Below, one piece after another: positions 1-7,339 of a stretch of DNA of 17,905 nt (position 1 is the first letter of the stretch; each line of letters begins with the position of its first letter). The notes beneath the pieces are model-generated. The model was not told where the DNA came from, did not search any database, and saw only the letters and a program-made list of their open reading frames with translations. A program made the translations under genes and the position numbers. This stretch comes from Bacteroidota bacterium (GTDB lineage Bacteria; Bacteroidota; Bacteroidia; Bacteroidales; B39-G9), in NCBI GenBank assembly GCA_030592465.1, contig JAUVJB010000033.1:1-17905 (forward strand), in the 5' to 3' direction.

Positions 1-214
1 CAGGTTATTTCATCAAGGTCATTTAGCTTCGCTGTCATTTGTTGTCATTTGGCTTGGCCGCCTGCCCTGTGAAATTGCGAAGCAATATTTAACAGGGTCA
101 TTTAATTTTATTGACAATATTAAGACAATCAATGACTACTAATGACAATATGTTAATGATATAATTGTTTTATAGTATATAAATTAGCTCTAATTATTAC
201 GAAGCAGAGTATAT
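1..214. repeat. Dispersed TGTCATT/AATGACA intergenic repeat, copy 1
   Basis: This stretch carries TGTCATT heptamers at about 33-49 and the inverted form AATGACA at about 131-148. The two arms pair at 15 of 17 positions. Between them is a GC-richer core with a GCCCTGT/ACAGGG inverted pair (64-70 and 92-97) and a GCGAAGC motif. The AT-rich tail (about 148-213) is nearly identical to 14333-14398, with 3 differences in 66 nt. Related elements lie at 11251-11400 and 14188-14400. I see no protein-coding potential. It is a dispersed non-coding repeat, possibly MITE-like; its mobility is inference. Confidence 0.7.
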
Positions 215-216
215 AG

Positions 217-300
217 AACAGGTTAATTGATTTTGCTATTAGGATAAGTGAGCTTGCAGAAGCTTTGTCTAATACTGCATTAGGAAAGTATTTAGTGTCC
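217..300 (+). pseudogene. Possible remnant of a four-helix-bundle (S23/IVP-like) protein gene
   Basis: Reading in frame from 217 gives N-R-L-I-D-F-A-I-R-I-S-E-L-A-E-A-L, then SNTALGKYLV. This resembles, from memory, the first helix of the small four-helix-bundle proteins common in Bacteroidota (pattern FAxRIxxLxxALPxTxxGxxL). The codon before it is a stop (214-216), no start codon is present, and the similarity ends at about 293, where an AGTGTCCG motif and a palindrome cluster begin. The most likely reading is a gene fragment left by insertion or deletion. The match is short and could be chance. Confidence 0.35.
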
Positions 301-314
301 GAAAGCTACATTTA

Positions 315-452
315 TCCGTCAGCCGACGGACACGTGTCCGACTACTGGCGGATGAAAATAAAAGAACACTTGTGTGTATATGAGTCAAAACTTCATTATT
401 CCTTGTTCTGTATTCATTATTATAAAAAGTAACATCCGCCAGCTGGCGGATG
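315..452. repeat. Cluster of short palindromes
   Basis: Three palindromes lie close together: TCCGTC/GACGGA (315-330, 4-nt loop), a perfect 14-bp palindrome CGGACACGTGTCCG (327-340), and a perfect 20-bp palindrome built on CCGCCAGCTGGCGG (433-452). The CGCCAGCTGGCG core recurs at 14580-14591 and GTGTCCGACTA (335-345) recurs at 14445-14455, so both belong to repeat families present elsewhere in the window. The cluster lies downstream of the helicase stop codon on the minus strand and might influence its 3' end. That role is inference. Confidence 0.6.
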
Positions 453-508
453 ATAAATTTAATTTCATTCAGCACCTCAAAATAAAATTTAGCCTTAATC
501 TTATGTTT

Positions 509-2248
509 TTAATATCTCTTTTTCTTTTTTGAATCAGGTCTTGAGTTAAATTTTGCATGACGAGGATAATCGCTGCTTCTTTTTCTTGCGCGAAATTTTG
601 TAGCTTTTCTTTCACTTTTTGTTGGCTCTATAATTATCTTAGTTCCTTCAAATTCAGTATCTTTAAAAGCTTCCATAAGGTCTTTATCATAACGCTTATC
701 AAACTCAAAAAATGAAAAATTCTTCAAAATATCAATACCACCAATTTCTACATTTTGAAATTTTGCATGCTCATTTATCAATTTCATTAAACTTGCAGGA
801 TTGAGATTTTTGTTCTTCCCAACGTTAATATAAAATCGGGTAAATTCAAAACCATTATCTTTTCTTTTTCTGCTGCCTCTTTCCCCTCTGTCTCTTTCTC
901 TGCCGTCTCTTTCTTTTCGTGGCTTAACATTTAAGTCAGGTGCATCTTCGTAATAAGATAAAAAACGATTAAATTCAGCAGATACAAAATGTTTAATCAG
1001 GTCTTCACGACTAAGCCAACTGAGTTTTTTATCAATTTCAGGAATAAATTGTTCTATTTCAGATTCATTAATCTCAACCTTTTCTACTCTATCAATTAAG
1101 TTGAAGAGTTGTTTTTTGCAAATCTCTTTTCCTCCCGGAACAGATTTTTGTTCAAAATTTTTACCAACTAATCTCTCAATTGCACGCATTCTCCCCATTT
1201 CTCTTGAATGGATAATTGTTATTGCAATTCCTTTTTTTCCTGCACGTCCGGTTCTTCCTGTTCGGTGTATGTAAATTTCATTCTCATCAGGCAGATTATA
1301 GTTTATTATATGTGTAAGGTCTTTTACGTCAATTCCACGGGCAGCCACATCAGTAGCAACCAATATTTGTAAATGTTTAACTCTAAAACGATTCATTACA
1401 TAGTCGCGTTGGGCTTGCGATAAATCACCATGTAAAGCATCTGCATTATAGCCATCGTTCATAAGTTTTTCTGCAACTTCTTTTGTCTCTCTACGTGTTC
1501 TGCAAAAAACAATCCCATATATATTAGGATTAATGTCTGCAATTCGTTTTAAAGCCTCATACCTGTCTTTTGCTTGAACCATATAATAACTGTGGTCAAC
1601 ATTTTCAGCTCCTTTGTTTCGCTTGCCTACTGAAATTTCTTCAGGATGATTCATACTTTTATTGGCAATGTTAATAATACCTTTCGGCATTGTTGCAGAA
1701 AATAACAATGTTTGTTTTTCTTTTGGTGTTTCTGCCAAAATAGTATCTAAATCATCCTTAAATCCCATTGATAACATTTCGTCAGCTTCGTCAAGTACTA
1801 ACCATCTTATGTTTGAGATATCAAGTTTCCTTCTTCGGATTAAATCAAGAGCACGTCCGGGAGTGCCTACAACAATTTGTCCTCCTTTTCTCAACGATTC
1901 CATTTGAGATTGTATATTTGCACCGCCGTAAACCGATATTACCTTTGAATTTTTTAAATAAATTGAAAAACTTTCAAGGTCTTTAGCAATCTGCATTGTT
2001 AATTCACGCGTAGGGCTTAAAATAAGAGTTTGTATTTTTTTTGAATTCAAATCCGTTTGTTCGAGTATAGGTAAACCAAATGCTGCTGTTTTACCTGTGC
2101 CTGTTTGAGCTAAAGCTATTAAATCTCTATCTGATGATAATAAGAAAGGAATTGTTTTTGCTTGAATAGGAGTGGTTTCTTCAAAATCTAATTTTTTTAC
2201 TGCTTTTAAAATTTCCGGTTTAAGACCGAGTTCATCAAATGTCTGCAT
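509..2248 (-). CDS. DEAD-box ATP-dependent RNA helicase with DbpA-type RNA-binding domain
   Basis: A 579-aa cytoplasmic RNA helicase of the DeaD/CsdA-DbpA group, expected to unwind RNA during ribosome assembly or cold adaptation. Visible motifs in order: Q-motif region (4-34, TPIQ at 26-29), Walker A AQTGTGKT (47-54), PTRELT (79-84), TPGR (129-132), DEAD (153-156), SAT (184-186), ATDVAARGID (298-307) and HRTGRTGRAG (328-337). All catalytic motifs are intact. A highly charged R/K/D/E linker (about 442-464) leads to a DbpA-like RNA-binding domain (about 467-542), then a basic tail (543-579). The ATG start is followed at once by the Q-motif and is preceded by a good TAnnTTTG promoter box, so it appears monocistronic. 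I cannot tell DeaD from DbpA or RhlE orthology by eye, so no symbol is given. Confidence 0.95.
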   Translation of the reverse strand: MQTFDELGLKPEILKAVKKLDFEETTPIQAKTIPFLLSSDRDLIALAQTGTGKTAAFGLPILEQTDLNSKKIQTLILSPTRELTMQIAKDLESFSIYLKNSKVISVYGGANIQSQMESLRKGGQIVVGTPGRALDLIRRRKLDISNIRWLVLDEADEMLSMGFKDDLDTILAETPKEKQTLLFSATMPKGIINIANKSMNHPEEISVGKRNKGAENVDHSYYMVQAKDRYEALKRIADINPNIYGIVFCRTRRETKEVAEKLMNDGYNADALHGDLSQAQRDYVMNRFRVKHLQILVATDVAARGIDVKDLTHIINYNLPDENEIYIHRTGRTGRAGKKGIAITIIHSREMGRMRAIERLVGKNFEQKSVPGGKEICKKQLFNLIDRVEKVEINESEIEQFIPEIDKKLSWLSREDLIKHFVSAEFNRFLSYYEDAPDLNVKPRKERDGRERDRGERGSRKRKDNGFEFTRFYINVGKNKNLNPASLMKLINEHAKFQNVEIGGIDILKNFSFFEFDKRYDKDLMEAFKDTEFEGTKIIIEPTKSERKATKFRARKRSSDYPRHAKFNSRPDSKKKKRY

Positions 2249-2301
2249 ATTATTTATTTATGATTATTTTTCTGAATATTTATTATTGGAAAAAAGAAGT
2301 G

Positions 2302-2309
2302 CAAAGGTA
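2302..2309 (-). promoter_or_regulatory. Candidate Bacteroidota -7 promoter box for the DEAD-box helicase
   Basis: On the minus strand this reads TACCTTTG, an exact match to the Bacteroidota TAnnTTTG -7 consensus, followed by CAC. It lies 53 nt upstream of the helicase ATG, which would give a 5' leader of roughly 45 nt. No convincing -33 TTTG is seen upstream. The assignment rests on the motif and its position. Confidence 0.55.
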
Positions 2310-2428
2310 TATATTGTTTTTTATATTACCTAACTATTTTATTTTCACCCTTTAACTCTATCGATTAATACTCTCATGATTAATGAGTTGACAGTGGTAT
2401 AAGCGTTGCTAAAATCATATCGATGCCT

Positions 2429-2482
2429 GTGGAACGGGTTGAAAATTAAAAGTCATACGTTGCACGCTTAAAGCGGTTCCAC
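2429..2482 (-). other. Inverted repeat downstream of the ABC transporter gene
   Basis: The arms GTGGAAC (2429-2435) and GTTCCAC (2476-2482) are exact complements separated by 40 nt. A small CGCTT/AAGCG hairpin (2465-2475) sits inside. The structure starts about 20 nt past the transporter stop codon. It may be a weak 3'-end structure; there is no T-tract. The rest of the 2249-2503 gap shows only the helicase promoter box. Confidence 0.35.
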
Positions 2483-2503
2483 GGAACAATAATTTTTATT
2501 TAA

Positions 2504-5500
2504 TTATTTTCTTATTTTTTTAAGGATCTTTTTTTGCGAAAATTCTGTAAACGAATTTATCAGTCTTCTGGAAATTCGGAAATATAGTGTTAAATACAGT
2601 AATAGATTCATTGCCCATATAACAATTACATTAACACAAAAAGTATTATAATAATTACCAAAGAATTTTTTTCTTGGTGCATAAAAATGTGCTTTAATAA
2701 ATTTACTTTCCGGATCGTGATAAATAGGATTAATTTTTTGGTATAAATGTCCTTTATACTCAACTATTCTTTCTAATGAATTAGAATTGCAGACAAATTC
2801 GGATAAGCTTCTGTTCATGTGTCTTTTTTTAGTCATTATAAAGTTACACTTTGCTTTTTTAGTAAGTTGTTGCTGTGCAATGAATTCGTCTTTTAGCTGA
2901 TTCGATTTGTTATATAGTTTTATATAATATTTATTTAGTAAACTAAAATAATCATTAACATCGGAAATAACAGATTTATTTAATGAATCGTAATAAAGTT
3001 TGTTTAATTTATTGAATTGAATTTTTTTATTTTCTTCTAATTCTTTTTTAATCTCATTACGCAATAGAGTAAGATTATTTTTCACAATATCTTTTTTATC
3101 AGGATTATTCAAATATCTCTCACACTCAATTGTTTTGTTTGATAATGTACGCAGCCAATAATTTTTCTTATAATCGGCAACACTCATAATTTTGTCGTAA
3201 GGATAAAATTGTTTCTCAAATTCATTATTTTTATATTGATAAACAGATAGAGCTTCATAAGCCCAACGAGCTGTGATAATCTCGCCATAAAAAGGAATTG
3301 TGCCCGGAGAAGATATATCAGGATTTAATTTATCATATTGCACAATAATACCGCTTAAAATTAACTGTGGTATTATCAAAAATGGTATAAGAATATATAT
3401 TGTAACAGCAGTCTTAAAGCTATCAGAGATATTTAATCCAAGTAAATTAGCAAAAGCCCATGAGCTAAACAGCACTAACCAATATTGAAAAAACATTCCT
3501 TTAATTTCCATAACAGAGTTGCCGATAAGAACAAAAATCAATGACTGTAAGGCAGATAAAATAAACAATATTGCAACTTTTGACAGCAAATAACTTGACC
3601 AACTGAGGTTTAGAAATTTTTCTCGTTTTAATATTTTCCTGTCTTTTATTATTTCTTCGGCACTAACTGTTAGTCCAACAAAAATTGCTATAATCACTGC
3701 CATAAAAATATAAACAGGCAAATTAGAATTGTTGTAAAGAGTATATCCTAATTTATTTGTTACGTCAATACTATAATATTTAATTATATAAGCTAATGAA
3801 AATGCTAATAAAGGTGTCTCAAAAATATTTATTATCAAATATTGTTTATTAGTTAGTTTTGATAAAACATCACGAGTAATGAACACTTTAAATTGTCTTA
3901 ATTTGTTAGGTATCTTAAATGAAATTTCAGGTATTTCTTTTTTGAAAGGTATTTCTTTTTGAGTTTCTTTTTCAAATTGTTTATGAGAAAAACTATTCCA
4001 TTCATTTGGTGAAATTTTTCTCGTTTGAGTTACATTACCAAACTCATCTAATATTCTTGATTCTACAATATTAAATATTTGTTCGGGATTAACATTACCA
4101 CAAACAGGGCATTCACTATCACTCCAGTTCGCAAAATTTGCTTTTGTTTTAAAATACATTATAGAATCAACAGGATTTCCTTTATAAATTAAATATCCTC
4201 CCATATCTATAATGAGTAATTTGTCGAACATCTTAAATAAATCGGATGATGGCTGATGAATAACAACAAAAACTAATTTTCCTTTTAAAGTTAGTTCTTT
4301 TAAAAGATCCATAATAATCTCGGAATCTCTTGATGATAATCCTGATGTTGGCTCATCAAGAAATAAAACTGCAGGTTCTCTTATTAATTCAAGGGCAATG
4401 TTAAGTCTTTTTCGTTGGCCTCCGCTAATTTTTTTATCAAGAGGAGTACCTACAATCATATCTTTTACATGGTAAAGACCAAGGTTTTGAAGAACTTTTA
4501 ATACTGTATGGATAATTTTAAAATTATTATAGTTATCAAAACATAATTTAGCATTATAATAAAGATTCTGAAAAACCGTAAGTTCTTCTATTAACAAATC
4601 ATCCTGCGACACAAAACCAATTAAGCCTTCAATCTTATCTTTTTCATTGTGTATATTTATTCCATTTATTAAAACCTCGCCTGAGTTTGGTTTATTTATA
4701 CCATTTAAAACATTTAATAATGTTGTTTTTCCTGCTCCACTCCCACCCATAATGCCAATCAACTGCCCGGATTCTTCAGTAAAATTCATTTTTTCAAGAC
4801 CTTTTTTGCCTCCTTTAAATTCATATTCAAGGTCTTTTACTGAAAAAACAATCTTTTTATCAATTTTATATATGTTAAATGCACTAACAATATCGCTATA
4901 GTAGATAGGATTGATTTTCGGACCACGCAACGACGAACCCTGAGTTAATACATATATTTTTCTTTGTTCAACTAATTGCCCGTTAAGATACAATTCGTTT
5001 TCTCCTTTATATCGAAGAATATACATATTAGCTTGTGAGAGGCTTAATATATGTATTTGTCCATTTAATGACCCTGAAAACAGATGTTTTACTCTTGGTA
5101 TTGAGCATTTTTTATAATCATCAACTACAAGGATTCTATCAGATTCCGATATTTCTGCAAATGAATAAAGTACAAAATCTTTAATTAATAAATATTCTTC
5201 TTCGTTAATATTAAAAACATCGGCAACAGTAGATACAAATATTAATTCTTGAGCAGTAACTTGTCCTCCGATTTTAATAAACTCATAAAGACGAAAAAGA
5301 ACTACTAATCGTTGTTTTTGGGTAAGTTCCTGATTTATCTCAGTACATATTTTAAGTACTTTAACAGAGCTGAGTGAAATATTTTTTTCTCTTTTACTTT
5401 TTATGCTCTTTTTTTGATATATCTCATAATAATTATCAAAAATCTCTACGTATTCTTTAACTAATTCTTTGTTGAGTTGTTGTTGTAAAAAAGCTTCCAC

Positions 5501-5587
5501 AATAGTTCGCCTATCACTGCCGTCTTGTTCGGGACGAGCAATTATTGCGAATAATTGCATTAAAGCTTTTAAAATTTTCTCACTCAT
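2504..5587 (-). CDS. ABCG-like ABC transporter (ATPase-permease fusion) with TerB-like and degenerate FHA-like N-terminal regions
   Basis: A 1027-aa inner-membrane half-transporter in ABCG (ATPase first) order. Residues 1-145 are helical and TerB-like. Residues about 165-240 resemble an FHA fold (LNG and a QGSSLRG turn) but lack an obvious phosphothreonine-binding Arg/Ser pair. The ATPase follows: Walker A GGSGAGKT (281-288), Q-loop VSQDD (326-330), signature ISGGQ (387-391), Walker B VLFLDEPTSGL (407-417) and H-loop His444; all look competent. A CPVC motif (493-496) lies in the linker. Hydrophobic segments at about 586-605, 624-645, 667-690, 700-720, 728-750 and 980-1003 suggest six membrane helices. 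A periplasmic region of about 230 residues, rich in Lys/Asn and probably coiled-coil, lies between helices 5 and 6. The gene starts 24 bp after a small secreted-protein gene, probably in one operon. The substrate is unknown; export or a mechanical/regulatory role is equally possible. Confidence 0.88.
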   Translation of the reverse strand: MSEKILKALMQLFAIIARPEQDGSDRRTIVEAFLQQQLNKELVKEYVEIFDNYYEIYQKKSIKSKREKNISLSSVKVLKICTEINQELTQKQRLVVLFRLYEFIKIGGQVTAQELIFVSTVADVFNINEEEYLLIKDFVLYSFAEISESDRILVVDDYKKCSIPRVKHLFSGSLNGQIHILSLSQANMYILRYKGENELYLNGQLVEQRKIYVLTQGSSLRGPKINPIYYSDIVSAFNIYKIDKKIVFSVKDLEYEFKGGKKGLEKMNFTEESGQLIGIMGGSGAGKTTLLNVLNGINKPNSGEVLINGINIHNEKDKIEGLIGFVSQDDLLIEELTVFQNLYYNAKLCFDNYNNFKIIHTVLKVLQNLGLYHVKDMIVGTPLDKKISGGQRKRLNIALELIREPAVLFLDEPTSGLSSRDSEIIMDLLKELTLKGKLVFVVIHQPSSDLFKMFDKLLIIDMGGYLIYKGNPVDSIMYFKTKANFANWSDSECPVCGNVNPEQIFNIVESRILDEFGNVTQTRKISPNEWNSFSHKQFEKETQKEIPFKKEIPEISFKIPNKLRQFKVFITRDVLSKLTNKQYLIINIFETPLLAFSLAYIIKYYSIDVTNKLGYTLYNNSNLPVYIFMAVIIAIFVGLTVSAEEIIKDRKILKREKFLNLSWSSYLLSKVAILFILSALQSLIFVLIGNSVMEIKGMFFQYWLVLFSSWAFANLLGLNISDSFKTAVTIYILIPFLIIPQLILSGIIVQYDKLNPDISSPGTIPFYGEIITARWAYEALSVYQYKNNEFEKQFYPYDKIMSVADYKKNYWLRTLSNKTIECERYLNNPDKKDIVKNNLTLLRNEIKKELEENKKIQFNKLNKLYYDSLNKSVISDVNDYFSLLNKYYIKLYNKSNQLKDEFIAQQQLTKKAKCNFIMTKKRHMNRSLSEFVCNSNSLERIVEYKGHLYQKINPIYHDPESKFIKAHFYAPRKKFFGNYYNTFCVNVIVIWAMNLLLYLTLYFRISRRLINSFTEFSQKKILKKIRK

Positions 5588-5611
5588 TTATGATTTATTT
5601 GAATTAATTGA

Positions 5612-6034
5612 TTATTGAATAAATCCAATTAGTAACACGGCTATACCTGAAGTTAAATTTTTTGAATCGAGCTTTGCTTCTATAATACAATTTATTGTTG
5701 AATTAAATTTGAAATCCCAATATGGTGTATTTTCATAATCTGAATTAGAAAACAAAACATTTCTTTCTTCATCATAAACAGTAATTGTTAAATTTCCTTT
5801 TTGTAAACCACTAAAACCAACAATTCGGTAAATACTTCCTCCATAAAATGTTGCATGAAACTCGGCAATTTCATCACCATTTAACAATGCACTATATTGC
5901 TGACCATCAGAAACATACGGGGATTTTAGATATTCAGCACATAGATTGTTAGTAGAATCGATTTGTGCAAATAATGAATTACCTATGATGAAATTCAGTG
6001 ATAATAACAAAAAAATATATAATAACTTTTTCAT
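5612..6034 (-). CDS. Small secreted beta-rich protein upstream of the ABC transporter
   Basis: A 140-aa protein with a clear Sec signal peptide (Lys-Lys, then a hydrophobic core to about residue 22) and a likely cleavage after the SLFA-Q region. The mature part is about 116 residues and rich in alternating hydrophobic/polar stretches typical of a beta-sandwich, including YRIVGFSG, LTITVYDEERN and PYWDFKF. There is one mature cysteine and no lipobox. The pattern is loosely like pre-peptidase or C2-like sandwich domains, but I do not recognise a named family. The stop codon is 24 bp before the transporter ATG on the same strand, so co-transcription is likely. A role as a periplasmic partner of the transporter's large extracytoplasmic loop is inference from this proximity. 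Confidence 0.75.
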   Translation of the reverse strand: MKKLLYIFLLLSLNFIIGNSLFAQIDSTNNLCAEYLKSPYVSDGQQYSALLNGDEIAEFHATFYGGSIYRIVGFSGLQKGNLTITVYDEERNVLFSNSDYENTPYWDFKFNSTINCIIEAKLDSKNLTSGIAVLLIGFIQ

Positions 6035-6099
6035 GCGTTTATATTTTTGTATTCAAATTATATTTAGTTCTTTATAGTCATTTGGGTTTATTTTTGTAC

Positions 6100-6118
6100 A
6101 GACGCACGCAGTGCGTCT
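6100..6118 (-). repeat. Hairpin repeat just past the lipoprotein gene stop (GCAC/GTGC type)
   Basis: Perfect 8-bp arms AGACGCAC/GTGCGTCT flank a 3-nt loop, 4 nt beyond the stop codon of the 311-codon minus-strand frame. The flanking GTAGA is also shared with a second copy at 10607-10627, just after tsaC. No T-tract follows on the minus strand (the sequence continues GTACAAAAATAAA). It is therefore not a classical intrinsic terminator, but it may stabilise the 3' end. Confidence 0.6.
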
Positions 6119-6121
6119 CTA

Positions 6122-7036
6122 CTAGTTAATAAGACCATTCCTAATATTATTTATCTTTTTTGATATATTTGTCAATTGTTCATCTGTAATTACTAATTCA
6201 GATTTACTGTTAATAATTGTGATTTTATTTTTTGTATCAACAGTAGGTTCATTATATGTATATTTTGTTTTTATTCCGTCAAAATCGTAAGCAAGGTCAA
6301 TTAAGCCATCAATAAATTTTGCATAATCATCTGACTTATCATAATAAGGCGATAATATTTTAATTAAATTCTCAAGAGGCTGTTTGTGTTCGCCAATACG
6401 ATTCAGTATTTGAGTATCTTTGCTTTCTCTCGCAGTTTGAGTAAGCAGGTATAATCCTTCGACCCAGCCTCCTGCAACGATCAAAACTGCAACTTGGTTT
6501 CTCTCATTATTTTTTAAAAAAGCATCGGCTTTTCTATATGTGTTTGAGAATAAATATAATAAAGAATCTTTATTCCCCATATTTTTTTCAATGCTGTTAA
6601 ATATTTCAGGGTCAAAAGCATTTGATAAAGCTAAATTTTGGGTAAGAGTTTTTATTACTGAAAAATAATTAATAGCTTCAGGAATCTGTTCATATATGTT
6701 TAAATATGTTAAATCAGTTCCATAAATTCCCAAATTTAAAGCTTTTTTAAAGTTACTTGTATAATTAACCTGATTTTGTGTAGGGTTTATTAAATCTTTA
6801 TTATACTTAACACCAACTTGCTTAACCAATAACGCTAACTGATATGGCGAAGGCACACTAAATAAAGTATTATTAAACTTCACTAATTTTGATGCCGATG
6901 TGTCAATATCAACGTCTATAGTTTTGTAGATGTCTTCGTTTGACTTTTCTTTCTTATTTTTACATGCCGGTTGAAAAACTAATAATGTAGCAAGTAATAA
7001 TAATAAATTAATCGAAATTTTACCGTTTTTAAACAT
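6122..7036 (-). CDS. Predicted lipoprotein of unknown function, Bacteroidota-type
   Basis: The protein is 304 aa from the ATG at 7034-7036. The frame extends 7 codons further to a TTG (7057), but the ATG places a basic N-terminus directly before the hydrophobic core and is preferred. A signal peptide ends in FQPAC followed by KNKKEK, so Cys25 is a plausible lipidation site although the lipobox is not ideal. The mature part is mostly helical. It contains a stretch PSPYQLALLVKQVGVKYN and a later ALNLGIYGTDLTYLNIYEQ that I believe recur in a widespread Bacteroidota hypothetical family. No enzyme motif is visible. The gene is on the same strand as the secreted protein and transporter, but 87 bp with a hairpin repeat separate them, so shared transcription is uncertain. 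Attachment to the periplasmic or outer-membrane face is expected. Confidence 0.75.
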   Translation of the reverse strand: MFKNGKISINLLLLLATLLVFQPACKNKKEKSNEDIYKTIDVDIDTSASKLVKFNNTLFSVPSPYQLALLVKQVGVKYNKDLINPTQNQVNYTSNFKKALNLGIYGTDLTYLNIYEQIPEAINYFSVIKTLTQNLALSNAFDPEIFNSIEKNMGNKDSLLYLFSNTYRKADAFLKNNERNQVAVLIVAGGWVEGLYLLTQTARESKDTQILNRIGEHKQPLENLIKILSPYYDKSDDYAKFIDGLIDLAYDFDGIKTKYTYNEPTVDTKNKITIINSKSELVITDEQLTNISKKINNIRNGLIN

Positions 7037-7339
7037 TTTATCATATTTTATATGCAATTAAATAAAAATATATGAATTTTCAAAGATTTTAAGTCCTTTC
7101 GTTTAATTAATATTTGAAACATAAGTCCTCTCCGAAAAAAAAAATTGCCACCAAGACACTAAGACACAAAGAAATATGAAAAATAAAGTGGTGTAAATAA
7201 ACTCTTTGTAAATCTTTATAACACCTCAATAAAAATAATTCAATTTATTTTTTATTCATAAAACTTCTTAATAATATTGCATTAATTATTTTTTAAAAAC
7301 TATTTGTCTAATCTTTTAATTATAAAAATATAAAAAAAA
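7037..7339. other. Divergent intergenic region between lipoprotein and S9 peptidase genes
   Basis: This AT-rich gap of about 300 bp must hold the promoters of both divergent genes. I found no exact TAnnTTTG box on either strand. It contains a tract of imperfect GACAC/AAGACAC direct repeats (7147-7171) that resembles short recurring intergenic sequences seen in many genomes. No ORF, hairpin terminator or RNA gene is evident. Confidence 0.5.

Noticed and set aside
269..475. 68-codon minus-strand ORF
   Set aside because: It runs through palindromes and repeat DNA, overlaps the likely gene remnant on the other strand, and shows no recognisable protein features.
5588..7057. Treating the lipoprotein, secreted protein and transporter as one dedicated three-gene system
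   Set aside because: The secreted protein and transporter are tightly spaced, but a hairpin repeat and 87 bp separate the lipoprotein gene, so a common operon is not supported by the sequence alone.
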